Source of the DNA: a virus
Length of the DNA: 64,000 nt
Strand: one strand, 5' to 3'
Virus record (IMG/VR): IMGVR_UViG_3300010354_000054
Span: 1 to 64,000 of that record
Position 1 is the stretch's first letter, and the number at the start of each line of letters is the position of its first letter. Shown piece by piece: positions 10,601 through 20,467 of the stretch. Under the pieces are notes generated by a model. It was not told the DNA's origin, searched no databases, and saw only the letters and a list, made by a program, of their open reading frames with translations. The translations under genes were made by a program, and so were the position numbers.

Positions 10601-12634
10601 GACCTGACCTGCGAGGACGTTGCTTCCGGTGAGGGAACCGGACACAGACGCGGCGTATACATTTCTCCAACGAAGCGCTGTGGATCCCAGGTCTTGTGTG
10701 TTGTCACTGCCGGGAGCAACATTTCCACCTGAAGAGATGGTGAGTCTCGTGTTGCCGCTGCCATCCCTGTAATAGTGCTGGTTGGCATCGTAGTAGTTGT
10801 TGGATCCCACGTATCCGACGTAGAGGTTCGCAGCGTTTGGCACGGATCCATTGACAACGTGGAAAGCGGCCTGCGGAGCCGTAGTACCAATGCCGACTCT
10901 CTGTGATCCTGTTACGAAAAGTATCGATGTTCCGGCAGAGTTTTGAACGTCAAAGACTCCGACTCCCGCCGTTGGAGATACAACACCTTCACGAACGATC
11001 ATAGTGGGTGTGGAAGAAGTGGAAGATCCGCTTACTTGGAATCTTGCAGAGATAGATGTTGTTGATCCAATTCCAACGCTTTCGCTTGAATTTGCTGTCA
11101 TCACGACAGTCGTGCCGTGAAGAAGAACAAAATTGTTTCCTGCCGCGGCGTATTTGATGACAGTGTCATTTCCTCCGAAGAGACCACCAGTCGCAGACTG
11201 AGTGTTATAGATGGGATAAAAACCAGCTGCCCCTGCTGAGTAAGTTCCCGCAGCTATGTAAGATTCGAGCCCTGTGCTGTACTTCGTGACGATGGTTCCG
11301 CTGACTGTAAGGAGAGCAGCAGGTGTTGCTGTTCCAATACCAACGTTTCCCGACGTATCGATTCTTACTTTTTCCGAAGCATTAGTTCCAAGAACTAATA
11401 TTTTGCTTGCATTTCCTTGTACATACAGCGCGCTTGAATCATTATAGATGCTTCCTACGGCAGTAGAGGACTGGTTATAGTCGGTTCTTCCGCCCGTAGT
11501 AGAACTTGCCAGAGTAAGAGTAGTGTATCCTGAATTACTATTGGGAATTGTCGTTCCAATACCAACATTTCCCGTAGTTGAAACAGACAAATACCTTCCC
11601 AGCGAAGTGTTATTGTATTGTAAAAAGAAAAAGTTAGAAGCGTTGTTATCAGTTATTAGCTGCCACAGATCTGTTGAATCTATTTTTAGATTGTAGCCCG
11701 AAGTTCCATTCGGAGATATTCCAGAAGAACCTGCTGCTGTAATCTGCGGGAAGCTATTATTTCCAAAAACATAGAGTGGGGAAGAATATGCAGGTGCCGC
11801 ACCGATTCCAACTTTACCGCTTCCACTAACCATGAGAATGGAAGTACCAGCTGAGTTCTGTACATTTAGAATATTTGCGCTTCCTATGGGAGATGCCACA
11901 CCTTCTCGAACAAGGAATGTTGTGTCCGAAGCTGTAGAGGAGCCCGTTATATAAAAACGAGCAAGAGGTGTAACGGTTCCAACACCTACATAACCGCCAC
12001 TATTAATAAAGAGTCTTTGCGTCGTCGTAAGAGAAGTTGGACTCTGGGAAATTACAAATCCATTGTTGACTATGTCATACCCTTCGCTCCAGCCTTGTCC
12101 GTCGCTGCTTCTCTGGTATGAGACTCTGGGTGCTGTGTCTGTTCTTATTGTGATGCCGTCAGAGCTGGAACCCGTCAAATAGAGCAGAGTTGTGAGTCCT
12201 GAACTCGTACCTATTCCTACTCTTTTGTTCGTATTGTCCCACCAAAAGACGTTGGACCCACTGAGCACTCCTCCCGTTCCTGCAACGACGACCTGTCCTG
12301 CGAGGACATTGCTTCCTGTCAAGGAACCGCTAATGCTTGTTGCAAATATGTTTGCCCAACGTTTTGTGCTAGATCCGAGATCATAAAGATCTGTGACACC
12401 AGGCAAGAATGATCCTGTAATCGCAGTTGTTCCACTGAGAAAAAGAGAGTTTAGCCCGCCACCGGCGACTGGGAAATCTGATATCTTGAATAAAGATCCT
12501 GACACACCAGTGAATTGAACAGATCCTTCACTGAGCACTTCAAGTCTCAACGGGTTGCCCGCAGATCCGCTGAACTGAATGTTAGGATTTCCCGATCCTG
12601 TTCTTTGAGGATCTATTAATATGTCGCGCGGCAT
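7667..12634 (-). CDS. giant tail fibre protein 2 (1655 aa)
   Basis: The middle one of three fibre genes. It is built almost wholly of VGIGTT/NVGIG-type blocks alternating with SGSSTS-TPTM-VREGV and LNVQNSAGTSILFV segments. Two copies (around 12229-12418 and 10540-10720) of a module DLGSS-(K/L)RW--(I/V)[25 protein letters not shown] are shared with fibre 3. The last 140 or so residues are a non-repeated beta-rich domain. It begins with MPRDILIDPQ and has no signal peptide. The spacing of 68 bases to fibre 3 and 12 to fibre 1 suits one transcript. It may form a proximal or middle fibre section; that is inference. Confidence 0.88.
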   Translation of the reverse strand: MPRDILIDPQRTGSGNPNIQFSGSAGNPLRLEVLSEGSVQFTGVSGSLFKISDFPVAGGGLNSLFLSGTTAITGSFLPGVTDLYDLGSSTKRWANIFATSISGSLTGSNVLAGQVVVAGTGGVLSGSNVFWWDNTNKRVGIGTSSGLTTLLYLTGSSSDGITIRTDTAPRVSYQRSSDGQGWSEGYDIVNNGFVISQSPTSLTTTQRLFINSGGYVGVGTVTPLARFYITGSSTASDTTFLVREGVASPIGSANILNVQNSAGTSILMVSGSGKVGIGAAPAYSSPLYVFGNNSFPQITAAGSSGISPNGTSGYNLKIDSTDLWQLITDNNASNFFFLQYNNTSLGRYLSVSTTGNVGIGTTIPNSNSGYTTLTLASSTTGGRTDYNQSSTAVGSIYNDSSALYVQGNASKILVLGTNASEKVRIDTSGNVGIGTATPAALLTVSGTIVTKYSTGLESYIAAGTYSAGAAGFYPIYNTQSATGGLFGGNDTVIKYAAAGNNFVLLHGTTVVMTANSSESVGIGSTTSISARFQVSGSSTSSTPTMIVREGVVSPTAGVGVFDVQNSAGTSILFVTGSQRVGIGTTAPQAAFHVVNGSVPNAANLYVGYVGSNNYYDANQHYYRDGSGNTRLTISSGGNVAPGSDNTQDLGSTALRWRNVYAASVSGSLTGSNVLAGQVVVAGTGGVLSGTNNFTYDNSTGNLTISGSLRSVYSVGDEGGEIFFAKPQTNTSINTGVTIDMYQNKIRIFETGGTNRGGYFDITSLGAAASTNLAGGGGATSTNYWFESAINTIYSTGSVGVGTNSYAARFFVSGSSTASTPTMIVREGVSSPTSGVGILNVQNSAGTSILFVTGSGNVGIGNTTPSYAMDVVGQVKTRLQTSGNATGIIIGNNGSEQPHIQFTASDNSARFKMQVNSVNAASERLSFYAGPLGGTATNEAMIIGGNGNVGIGTGTLATSRLLVTGSGATSSTSTMHLVNSSNSSLLFVRDDGNVGIGSSSPGYTLQIGSGASVGTRTLALIDSGYGIVIKGGNGNGIVQSLGTTVPLELQAGNGNNGNYYFTSTGNVGIGTAAASSKLFVYTTQNDATATPSVDINAAFARIGDATTGLTFNNGVGIKFHDAGTVHYSIGQLSGNFYMSQTSDNGNVLFSPARTDVIVFNSSGNVGIGSTTPGYKLDVNGDINLASTKILRVNGTAVVNTQGSNGSDIYMNARVVRNESSVNTDGLYLGYGNSGTTTGHIRFFANGTTERMKIAADTGSVIISDLAGSVSTSAARLLVSGSSTSTTPTMVVKEGITASSTAVGVLAAQSYTGNSLFFVSGSGFVGIGTNTPSSPSFPIAGGKFQVSSSNTGTSAFGLIIGAQFVGYSLNYYDASTHIFRHSDGSTRKLSLDSNGNVGIGNVAAIGSGYSPLARLMVTGSSDSTAAGLTVKSGLPSPVASVLDIQNNDGTTLFFVSGSGNVGIGTNISNGNKLSVSGETAITGSVTPGVDNTYSLGSSGKRWKTIYVATGSISNVVFSPVSTGATYVTTFASGESGRLTATKTINSSTNTTFFTVAENNGASMFDVSFVVSEGGFSVARKYSVASQYGTSSTNVVSFKTVDTGPYSGNDLTVTFSKTSATVTTCTVSQNSGGAVNIAMTIDISAISSGGAPTTVTIF
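10549..10720 (-). repeat. fibre module copy 1 ([11 protein letters not shown] module)
   Basis: Encodes LGS-ALRW followed by [21 protein letters not shown]. Three further copies lie near 12229-12418, 13720-13895 and 14915-15085. The nucleotide sequence is also close to that of the other copies, suggesting recent duplication or gene conversion. Confidence 0.8.
12229..12418 (-). repeat. fibre module copy 2 ([11 protein letters not shown] module)
   Basis: The same LGSS-KRW / SGSLTGSN / [11 protein letters not shown] module in the N-terminal part of fibre 2, here preceded by the ITGS-LPGV-D segment. It is close at the DNA level to the 10549-10720 copy. Confidence 0.8.
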
Positions 12635-12702
12635 TTCAGTCTCTAATTATCAGACAGAGATCAAGGTTCGACCAAGTTAAACTCTTGGAAGTAAGAAACT
12701 TG

Positions 12703-15700
12703 CTAAGCAACATACTCAGCTTCAAATTTGACATCTTTTCTGTTCGCAGTGACTGTATAGAAGAATTGAGGTTTAATTCCGAATAGCTTCATTAACCATC
12801 CTCTTCCAACTTTAATTCGATTATTTTCCACCCTCTCTATGAACAGAGACTGCCATCTTCCGATAGGCGTGATTTGTACCGTGATAGAAGCTTCGTCGAC
12901 GAGAGGTTCCCAATATTCTGGCAGCTCTATGGTTTCTGAATCTCCCGTTCCCCTGACGTACACTCCGTTTTCAGGTCCCTCAAGAGATCCATACCGAAGT
13001 TTCCACCCAGGTCTTGTCGGGTGAGCAATCACGAAGCTCTTGGTCGTTGCTGCGAATGTTCCGTTAACTTCGAGATTGAATCCAGGCGATGTTGTTCCGA
13101 TTCCTACGTTTCCTGAACCGTCTATGGTTGTTGCCGTGGAGAGAGACGAGCCCACCGTTCCATACTTGAAGAAAAACTTTCCTGATGATCTATCAAACTC
13201 TAATGTCCTGTAAGCTTCGGTGCTTGCGTTTGATCCCAGATAAATAGTTGAAACTGCACTTGATACCCCGAAGCCAACTCTGTCCTGCCCGCCCGATCTA
13301 TGGATTGAAAGATTTTCCGCTGGTGTTCGAGTTCCGATTCCAACATTGCCACTGCCGCTTACGAACAACAAAGACGCACCAGAAGATTTGCTCACTTCAA
13401 GAACGGCAACTCCACCTGTTTGTTCTTGCGGAGCCTGAGCTATGAAGGTTGCTTGAGAGGCAACACTTCCTGACACGTGAAGTCGGGCCGTATTTATTAT
13501 GTGTGTTCCGATTCCAACATCGCCGTTTCCATCGATTGCCATCCTCTGTGTACCATCGGCGTGATACCAGAGCTGCCTGGTTGCCGCGTATGTGTTTACA
13601 GAAAACAATCCCAAGAAATCAATTCCAATTCTTAGATTGGCATACCTGTTTCCTGAAAGACTGCTCGATACCTCTAGCAGTGCAACAGGAGAAGAAGTTC
13701 CTATTCCGACACTCCTAGTCGTATTGTTCCACCAGAAGTTGTTGGAACCGCTTAATGCGCCTCCTGTTCCTGCTACAACGACTTGACCTGCTGAAACATT
13801 GCTGCCTGTTATCGAACCAGATATCGAAGTTGCATAGAGATTTCTCCATCTCTTTGTTGATGATCCAAGATCCTGAGTATCATCTGTACCAGGAAGTGCA
13901 TGACCTGAGCTATTAAGCGTGAAAAGAGTTGACGGTGTTGAGAATGTGCCTCCAGCTGCAACTCTACCGACTGAAAAAGCATCTGTTCCCCACTCTAATG
14001 AGCCGCCACCGAGAAGAATTCTCCAAGACGGGAAAGAAGCATTTGACTGTGAGCCAGTGAACGCGTTATTGTCCAGGAAAAGACCGTTGTAGTTGGAGCT
14101 CACACCAGACGACGCACCAATTGTCGCACCCGTCGTCGACGATGTTCTTCCGGGATGGAAGCCGTAACCGGCGTTTGTTTGTGCGACGAGGACTCCTGAC
14201 GATGCTCGGGCATATCCCGCAACATCAAGAGGCAGACTCGGTTGTGTAGTTCCTATACCCACATTTCCCGTGGAGTCCACAACCATTCTAGTAGCTGCAG
14301 CTGCATTTTGTGCTGCTGTGAAGAAGGAGATTCCACCGTAACTAGATCCTATATTTGATCCCAGGTGGATTCCAACATTCATTGTTGATCCGTTGCCCTT
14401 GCTGTACAAACCGAGGCGCTGTGATCCGTAAATGTATGTGTCGTTCGCCGTTAGACCGTCAGTTCTAGAATCAGTTCCTGCAACAAGAAGCGTTAAATCT
14501 CTTGTACCAAGCTGCTGGCTTAGAGTAAGTCTAGCATCTCCGTAAGTAGCTCCGTCCGAAGATGCTATTTCAACAGAAGTCGGGTTGGCTTGATTTCCTT
14601 GCGCATAGATCGTAAGTTTGTCAGATGTTGCTGTTGCAGTTCCAATTCCAACGCTACCTCCAGAAGCTATTACAATTTGATCAGAATTGGACTCTCTGAA
14701 CCTTATTGCATTTCCTGAAGGTCTGTTTATGTAGAGCGTTTGATCAGATGCTCTCGACAAGATGTTATAGTCGTTGACAGAAGTACTGCCATTTAGGTTG
14801 ATTCCAACGTAGTTTGTAAATACTTCACCAATTCTGATGTTAGTGTTTGCCGTAGATCCAAAAATTGTTAGATTTGCAGTAAGGCTGCTTGTTCCTATTC
14901 CTACTCTGCTATTTGAGTTGTCCCACCAGAAGTTGTTGGAACCGCTGAGGACTCCACCTGTTCCTGCTACTACAACCTGTCCTGAAACGACGTTACTGCC
15001 AGTTAATGAACCGCTAATGTTGAAGGCATAGATGCTGTTCCATCTCTTCGCAGACGACCCAAGATTATATGTGTTGTCAACTCCGGGCAGTATAGAACCT
15101 GTGACTCCCACTTCGCTTCCAACAGACGACAGAACGCTATCCCCTATTGTCGAAGTTCCTGTCCACTTTGTAAGGAAGTTGGTGGTACCCGTTCCCGTAA
15201 CTGTTCCCGAAGGCGACGAAGACGCTATCGTAACCTGACCGTTCGATCCGGTCGTAATTGCGACATTGGAGCCTGCAACTAGGTACGATATGCCGTTCGT
15301 GAGCTGGGTAAGAGATCCGCTCAGACCGGCGTTAAATTTAGCAGCTCCCGTGAAGGTCGATCCGCTAATCGTGGCAACGATAGAATCGTTTATTGCAAGA
15401 GTTACGCTGTTATTTGCACCTCCGTCTGTGAGGATCAAGCCTGTTCCGGACGCGAGAGATCTCTCATTCGAAAGATTTGAATCGTTTCCTATTGTGACGA
15501 ATGCCGAGGTGGACGGAGCAAGATTTGGAGCAGACAAAGTCACAGCGCCATTTGCGCCTGTGACAACTGTCATGTTAGATCCGGCAATTAAGTACGATGT
15601 TCCATCGCTTAACTTTGTTAAAGATCCGCTGAGACCCTGATTGAACTTGACAGCACCTGCAAATGTAGATCCGCTTATTGTCGCTACAACAGAATCATTT

Positions 15701-18700
15701 ATTCCCAGCGTAACGCTACTGTTAGATCCACCATCAACAAGATTTAATCCCGTTCCTGCAGCTAGAGCCCTCTCATTTGTGAGCGTAGAATCGTTGCCTA
15801 TTGTAACAAAAGCCGCTGTAGAAGAAGCGAGATTCGGAGCAGAAACTGTTATCGATCCGTTTGATCCTGTCGCAACTGTTACGTTGTTACCTGCTACAAT
15901 ATATGATGTTCCGTCACTGAGTCTCGTGAGAGATCCGCTGATAGAAGTAGACACCATATTGGACCATCTTGCAGAAGATGATCCCAGCATATAGGCGTTA
16001 TCTGATCCTGGAAGTATTGACCCTGTCACAGACAAAGAACCATTTACTACCAGTTTGCTATTGATGCCAGAAGCCGTTCCAATTCCAACGTTACCGTTGA
16101 AAGCTATTCTCATGGACTCTGTGCCATCTGCGAGCTGGAATACCTGCGTGAATCCTCTGTACAGGTTTATAGAAGTTCCGAAGAACTGTGCACCTACTAT
16201 CAGTTGAGAATTTGCGTTGCCTGTTAGGCTACTTGAGACGTGCAGAATGCTGCCAGCCGAAGTTCCGTTTTGAGTGTTTGTACCAATTCCGACGAACCCA
16301 CTGCCACTCACAAAAAGCAGTGAAGATCCTGTATAGCTCTGTGCATCAAGTACGCCTACTGCCGTCGAGGACGCAGCTACACCTTCTCTGATCGTTACCA
16401 CAGGCGACGTCGAAGATGAAGATCCTGAAATGTAGAGCCTCGAACTGTAAGTACTCGTACCGATTCCAACATTTCCGCTTGTATCGATCCTCACTCTCTC
16501 TGAGTTTGATGTTCTGAGTGCTATGACTCTTCCGACACCAGATTCCAACTGCAGACCGCTTAATTCCTGCATGTAAGTTCCGGAATCTCTGAATAAAAGC
16601 TTTGAAGCTCCATTCAGCAAAAGAGTTGCTGAATCGTTGTTGCCCACATGAAGAGTGGCCGAAGGTGATGTGTTGTTCACGCCGACGGAGGTGCCATCAT
16701 CGTATACAAGACTATTTGCTATGGCATTTCCACTCGTGAACTTTACGTGGTAGTTTGCGGTTCCGCTGCCCGTGATGACACTGCTACCGCTAACGAGTAA
16801 TCCAAAGTCGATCCATGTAGGCGAAGAAGTGCCTGCGGATCGAAGAATCTGACCTGAAGTACCGGCAGCAGAAGAAGAGAGGTACCCAGACGTGTTGAAG
16901 TATCCTACGCCGCCCTGCGTACCGCCAGAAATTGTGTTAGAAGAAACTCCCGATATCGGTATCGTCTTATTAAAGAGATTATCTGTCGATCCCGTGGTGA
17001 CAAGGTTGATCTCGTTTCCGACGTAACCTGCCTTCCATCTGTCTGTGACGGTGTCCCAGATCATTGATCCCGTGGTACCTGCCGTCGTGTCAGCTACGTA
17101 TATTCCTCCGAAGCTGAGCGGGGCTGGACCGGCATTGAGAAGGATGGCATTGTCCTTGATGTTCACCACCTCAGAGTTGATGATGGAGGAAGTTCCCAGC
17201 ACCCGGAGATCGCCAGATACGCTTAGATCTCCCGAGAAGGAACCGGTGCGAGCGTACACATCTCGCCACGCGGCAGTTGACGATCCCAGATCGTAAGTGA
17301 GGCTGAGGCCTGGTAGGAAGGAGCCTGTGAGAGCAGTTGTTCCTAGGACGGAGAGGGCGTTTCCGTTGAGCACAGTGGTTCCGATGCCAACAGCTCCGCC
17401 TGCATTGTAGATGGTGGAGGAGTTTCCAATGGATCCGGCGTCTGTGAACACTGGGACGTATCCTGTGGTTCCCGTTCCCGTTACGGTGCTAGGAGATGAG
17501 ATGTTAACGGATCCGTTGGAGCCCGTTGCGATCGTGATGTTAGTTCCTGCAATGAGGTACGAAGTTCCATCTGTGAGCTTTGTGAGAGAACCGCTAAGAC
17601 CCTGAGGTGCCTTTATGGTTCCTGAGATAACATTGACTCCTGCGGCTGTTCCAATGTTTAGAGACGTCGCAGCACCGGCAAAATTAACTGTAGTTGCCGC
17701 CGTATTGAACACTGAGACAGACGTGCCTGTGGTCGAAAGAAGCCCTGAGTCTCCTATCGAAACGTTACCTATCGTTAGAGTGTCGGTCGTCTTGTTATAA
17801 GTTAGACCGGCCTCTCCGCCAAATGTTGATCCTCCGTCGTTGAATTGGACGTATGTGTCGAGACCCCCAGGAACAGTTGCTCCAATTCCAGCTCCACCGC
17901 CGCCTATGCCAGAGCCTCTAAAAAGACCGCCTTGAACAAATCGAGCTTGCGACGTGTTTGATAGATCATTTGCATTACCTTTTACGAGGACAGCTCCGAC
18001 ATATATTGCAGCTTCTAGAGTGTTGTCTCCCTCTGTGAATATTTCTGTCGCGAGACCCGCCTCTGCAAGGTCAAGAGTTGCGTACGTGTTGTTTCCGTAA
18101 TAGACGTAAAGGGCTTTGTTTACAGAATTTGGATACCAATAAACACGTTGAATTGTGAATTGTCCGGCAGCAACAGTGCTTAAGGTTCCGTTATTGTTAT
18201 AAAATGTTGGGTCTATTACAGAATAACCAGCATTCGCTATCCCGGTGTCAATAACTGGTGTTGAACCGCTCAGATATTCTCTGAATATCTTGCAGGTTGT
18301 AGGCGCAGGGTCTGTTGCGGGAAGAACCAAATTGGGAGAATCAGGATTAGAGGTGTAATTTCTTCCTGGAACGTATGAAACGCCTGCCGTCTTCGCGATC
18401 GACAAGTTGGAACCGCTGTTTGACAGTACGTGACCAGACACCTTGAGTGGACCGAAAGCTCTGTGAAATTGCTCGTTAGTAAAAGTGTTTGCATATGCAA
18501 CAACAGGGGCAGTAATCGTTCCATTCGTGACGCTACCCGTCTGGTGCAAGACTCGCCCGATCGCTATTCTGTCTGAAAAATCGTTCCCATAGAAGGGCGA
18601 TGTCTGCTGAATTACACCGCCGGACGAGTTTATACCAACATACGTTATTTGAGCAGATCCGCTGTAGGTGAGAGATATTGAAGACCTCGTTGGCCACTCA

Positions 18701-20466
18701 ACGTATTTGATTGTAGGGTATGGATCCGACGTAGTAGAGGCGTTGTACGTTACTATTATACCTGCACCGGCTGTGATGTTGAAAGTTGTTGATCCGACTG
18801 TGGTTGAGAGGACACCTCCGTTAAGAAGTCCTGTAGCTAGCTCACCTTCAAGCCACCTGAGACGTGTCGTGTTTGTGAATCCTGTTCCCGGCTGATACTG
18901 AGTGAAATAGATGTCATTTGTGGATCCCGAAGTATAGATGTACGACGCTGTAGTGTTTGTTGGAATTCTGAGGGCTCCAACTGGCTTCATCTGTACGTAA
19001 TCCGAAACACCAAATGCACCAGATACGAAAGTGTCTCCTCTGAAAACTATCGATGGATCATCTGCGCCTGTTGAAGTCCTCGTTCCTGAAACGTAGAAGT
19101 TTACGTGTGCTCCTATGTCATAGGGAGAATCTACTCCGACTTGATTTCCTATAAATGCAACAGAGCCGGTAGTGTAAATCGACCCAGGCGTTGTGCTGAA
19201 GAAGAAGTCTTGATTTGCCGTTGCAGTCGTGCTTATTGTGACAGAACCGTTAGATGCCGAAGATATTCCAATATTATTTCCGGCTATGAGATAGGAAGTT
19301 CCATCCGAAAGTCTTGTGAGAGAACCACTAATTCCTTCTGTCGCGACGATCGTACCGCTGACCTCTAGGACGTCTCCAAACATCTCAAGAGAGCCACTGA
19401 CAGAAACATCACCTCCGAAGACAGATTTCTTCGAATTAGAACCAGACCCTGTTATAGAACCGCTTACAAAGAAGAAGACGTCAGATCCGACATTCGTAAC
19501 GTTGTAGGAAGAACCTAGCGCACCTGCTATTGAAATGGACGCTGTCGTGTTTAGTGAAGGAGATGGTGAAAGTTCACTCCACTGATAAAACCGGGGCGCG
19601 ATGTTCGATATAGTAACTGAGCCGTTTGCTCCGGAGACTATTCCGATGTTGTTGCCGGCAACAAGATATGAAGTTCCGTCTGTGAGTTTCGTTAAAGATC
19701 CTGAAAATCCCGTAGCAGCAACAACGTAAGTTCCTGTGAGCGCCTGCGTCGTTTTGTTGTAAGTAAGACCGGAAGAACCTGCGGCTACCCCGCCATCGTT
19801 GAAGACAACTTGTGTGTCTGACCCACCTATAGGCCCGGTACTTCCTGTAGCGCCTGTTGCTCCTGTTGCGCCCGTAAGACCAGCAGGTCCAGTTGCCCCT
19901 GTTGCACCGGTTGGCCCTGCAGCGCCTGGACTTCCGGAGGAGCCTGTTGCTCCTGTTGCGCCTGTAGGACCCGTTGGTCCTGTGGGCCCTGTCGCGCCGC
20001 CTCCGCCGCCGCCTGTTTGTTCGCTCAACGTTATCCATTTTCCTCCCACCCATGCGACAGCTACGCTGTCATAGTTGTTGGAGAGAATCTTGGTTTGGGA
20101 TCCATTTATTAGGACTGAATTACTGTGTCCTTTTAAAATGATGTTATTTGAAGAACATTTACCCTGAGAGTCTTTTATGTAATAAATCGTTCCTTCACGT
20201 GGACTGCTGGGTAGTACGATTGTGACGCTTCCCGATCCGTTCTTGATAGAAATGTCCAAGATTGTCGAGGCTTTACCGACGCTATAAGAACCACCCGGGG
20301 TTGCACTGATTGACTTGGTGCTGAGCGTGATGTCACCGGTTATTTGAAGTTCAGACTCTGATCCTGCAGTTCCGACCTGAACATCCGTTGTAAGTACAGT
20401 CCTCTTTATACTTCCGTTTTCTGAGGCAAAAACGATTACATCATTTGGTTTTTTGTTTATCGCCAT
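12703..20466 (-). CDS. giant tail fibre protein 3 (2587 aa) with collagen-like segment and conserved C-terminal domain
   Basis: The longest gene here. The first 150 or so residues form a non-repeated head-like region, followed by a poly-Gly and collagen-like G-X-Y stretch (about 152-215). Next come six copies of a SLT-L-(T/S)DGTSYL(I/V)AG-N segment and many VGIGTT blocks. Two copies of the [11 protein letters not shown] module are shared with fibre 2. The last 110 or so residues ([35 protein letters not shown] motifs) form a C-terminal domain found at the ends of other marine phage fibres. It is the first of the three fibre genes to be read, two bases after the upstream virion gene. Role: main fibre or side-fibre shaft, by family and position. 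Confidence 0.9.
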   Translation of the reverse strand: MAINKKPNDVIVFASENGSIKRTVLTTDVQVGTAGSESELQITGDITLSTKSISATPGGSYSVGKASTILDISIKNGSGSVTIVLPSSPREGTIYYIKDSQGKCSSNNIILKGHSNSVLINGSQTKILSNNYDSVAVAWVGGKWITLSEQTGGGGGGATGPTGPTGPTGATGATGSSGSPGAAGPTGATGATGPAGLTGATGATGATGSTGPIGGSDTQVVFNDGGVAAGSSGLTYNKTTQALTGTYVVAATGFSGSLTKLTDGTSYLVAGNNIGIVSGANGSVTISNIAPRFYQWSELSPSPSLNTTASISIAGALGSSYNVTNVGSDVFFFVSGSITGSGSNSKKSVFGGDVSVSGSLEMFGDVLEVSGTIVATEGISGSLTRLSDGTSYLIAGNNIGISSASNGSVTISTTATANQDFFFSTTPGSIYTTGSVAFIGNQVGVDSPYDIGAHVNFYVSGTRTSTGADDPSIVFRGDTFVSGAFGVSDYVQMKPVGALRIPTNTTASYIYTSGSTNDIYFTQYQPGTGFTNTTRLRWLEGELATGLLNGGVLSTTVGSTTFNITAGAGIIVTYNASTTSDPYPTIKYVEWPTRSSISLTYSGSAQITYVGINSSGGVIQQTSPFYGNDFSDRIAIGRVLHQTGSVTNGTITAPVVAYANTFTNEQFHRAFGPLKVSGHVLSNSGSNLSIAKTAGVSYVPGRNYTSNPDSPNLVLPATDPAPTTCKIFREYLSGSTPVIDTGIANAGYSVIDPTFYNNNGTLSTVAAGQFTIQRVYWYPNSVNKALYVYYGNNTYATLDLAEAGLATEIFTEGDNTLEAAIYVGAVLVKGNANDLSNTSQARFVQGGLFRGSGIGGGGAGIGATVPGGLDTYVQFNDGGSTFGGEAGLTYNKTTDTLTIGNVSIGDSGLLSTTGTSVSVFNTAATTVNFAGAATSLNIGTAAGVNVISGTIKAPQGLSGSLTKLTDGTSYLIAGTNITIATGSNGSVNISSPSTVTGTGTTGYVPVFTDAGSIGNSSTIYNAGGAVGIGTTVLNGNALSVLGTTALTGSFLPGLSLTYDLGSSTAAWRDVYARTGSFSGDLSVSGDLRVLGTSSIINSEVVNIKDNAILLNAGPAPLSFGGIYVADTTAGTTGSMIWDTVTDRWKAGYVGNEINLVTTGSTDNLFNKTIPISGVSSNTISGGTQGGVGYFNTSGYLSSSAAGTSGQILRSAGTSSPTWIDFGLLVSGSSVITGSGTANYHVKFTSGNAIANSLVYDDGTSVGVNNTSPSATLHVGNNDSATLLLNGASKLLFRDSGTYMQELSGLQLESGVGRVIALRTSNSERVRIDTSGNVGIGTSTYSSRLYISGSSSSTSPVVTIREGVAASSTAVGVLDAQSYTGSSLLFVSGSGFVGIGTNTQNGTSAGSILHVSSSLTGNANSQLIVGAQFFGTSINLYRGFTQVFQLADGTESMRIAFNGNVGIGTASGINSKLVVNGSLSVTGSILPGSDNAYMLGSSSARWSNMVSTSISGSLTRLSDGTSYIVAGNNVTVATGSNGSITVSAPNLASSTAAFVTIGNDSTLTNERALAAGTGLNLVDGGSNSSVTLGINDSVVATISGSTFAGAVKFNQGLSGSLTKLSDGTSYLIAGSNMTVVTGANGAVTLSAPNLAPSTSAFVTIGNDSNLSNERSLASGTGLILTDGGANNSVTLAINDSIVATISGSTFTGAAKFNAGLSGSLTQLTNGISYLVAGSNVAITTGSNGQVTIASSSPSGTVTGTGTTNFLTKWTGTSTIGDSVLSSVGSEVGVTGSILPGVDNTYNLGSSAKRWNSIYAFNISGSLTGSNVVSGQVVVAGTGGVLSGSNNFWWDNSNSRVGIGTSSLTANLTIFGSTANTNIRIGEVFTNYVGINLNGSTSVNDYNILSRASDQTLYINRPSGNAIRFRESNSDQIVIASGGSVGIGTATATSDKLTIYAQGNQANPTSVEIASSDGATYGDARLTLSQQLGTRDLTLLVAGTDSRTDGLTANDTYIYGSQRLGLYSKGNGSTMNVGIHLGSNIGSSYGGISFFTAAQNAAAATRMVVDSTGNVGIGTTQPSLPLDVAGYARASSGVLVAQTNAGYGFHPGRTSSTTGATIGASSGVSSNYNGLFLDNNAFTGSQSNASFPSWRILLGGGSLEWGTDAFSVGRVAAGGTFSTPSTLFTLNSSGHALPGTDDTQDLGSSTKRWRNLYATSISGSITGSNVSAGQVVVAGTGGALSGSNNFWWNNTTRSVGIGTSSPVALLEVSSSLSGNRYANLRIGIDFLGLFSVNTYAATRQLWYHADGTQRMAIDGNGDVGIGTHIINTARLHVSGSVASQATFIAQAPQEQTGGVAVLEVSKSSGASLLFVSGSGNVGIGTRTPAENLSIHRSGGQDRVGFGVSSAVSTIYLGSNASTEAYRTLEFDRSSGKFFFKYGTVGSSLSTATTIDGSGNVGIGTTSPGFNLEVNGTFAATTKSFVIAHPTRPGWKLRYGSLEGPENGVYVRGTGDSETIELPEYWEPLVDEASITVQITPIGRWQSLFIERVENNRIKVGRGWLMKLFGIKPQFFYTVTANRKDVKFEAEYVA
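13720..13895 (-). repeat. fibre module copy 3 ([11 protein letters not shown] module)
   Basis: Encodes [17 protein letters not shown] and [11 protein letters not shown] in fibre 3. It is the third of four copies split between two adjacent fibre genes. Confidence 0.8.
14915..15085 (-). repeat. fibre module copy 4 ([11 protein letters not shown] module)
   Basis: Encodes [17 protein letters not shown] and [10 protein letters not shown] in fibre 3. It is the fourth copy of the shared module. Confidence 0.8.
19825..20014 (-). repeat. collagen-like G-X-Y coding repeat in fibre 3
   Basis: About 20 G-X-Y triplets, mostly GPT, GAT and GPA, preceded by a run of six glycines. Such segments form trimeric collagen-like rods in phage fibres. 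The DNA shows short tandem repeats that could slip and change the rod length. Confidence 0.9.
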
Positions 20467-20467
20467 A

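Noticed and set aside
19825-20014. Short repeated units that look like a CRISPR or minisatellite
   Set aside because: They are in-frame codons for G-X-Y collagen-like triplets with no spacer-repeat alternation.
1898-20466. Many long rightward open frames inside the fibre genes
   Set aside because: They are antisense shadows caused by the Ser/Thr/Gly codon bias; none has a ribosome site or recognisable domain.
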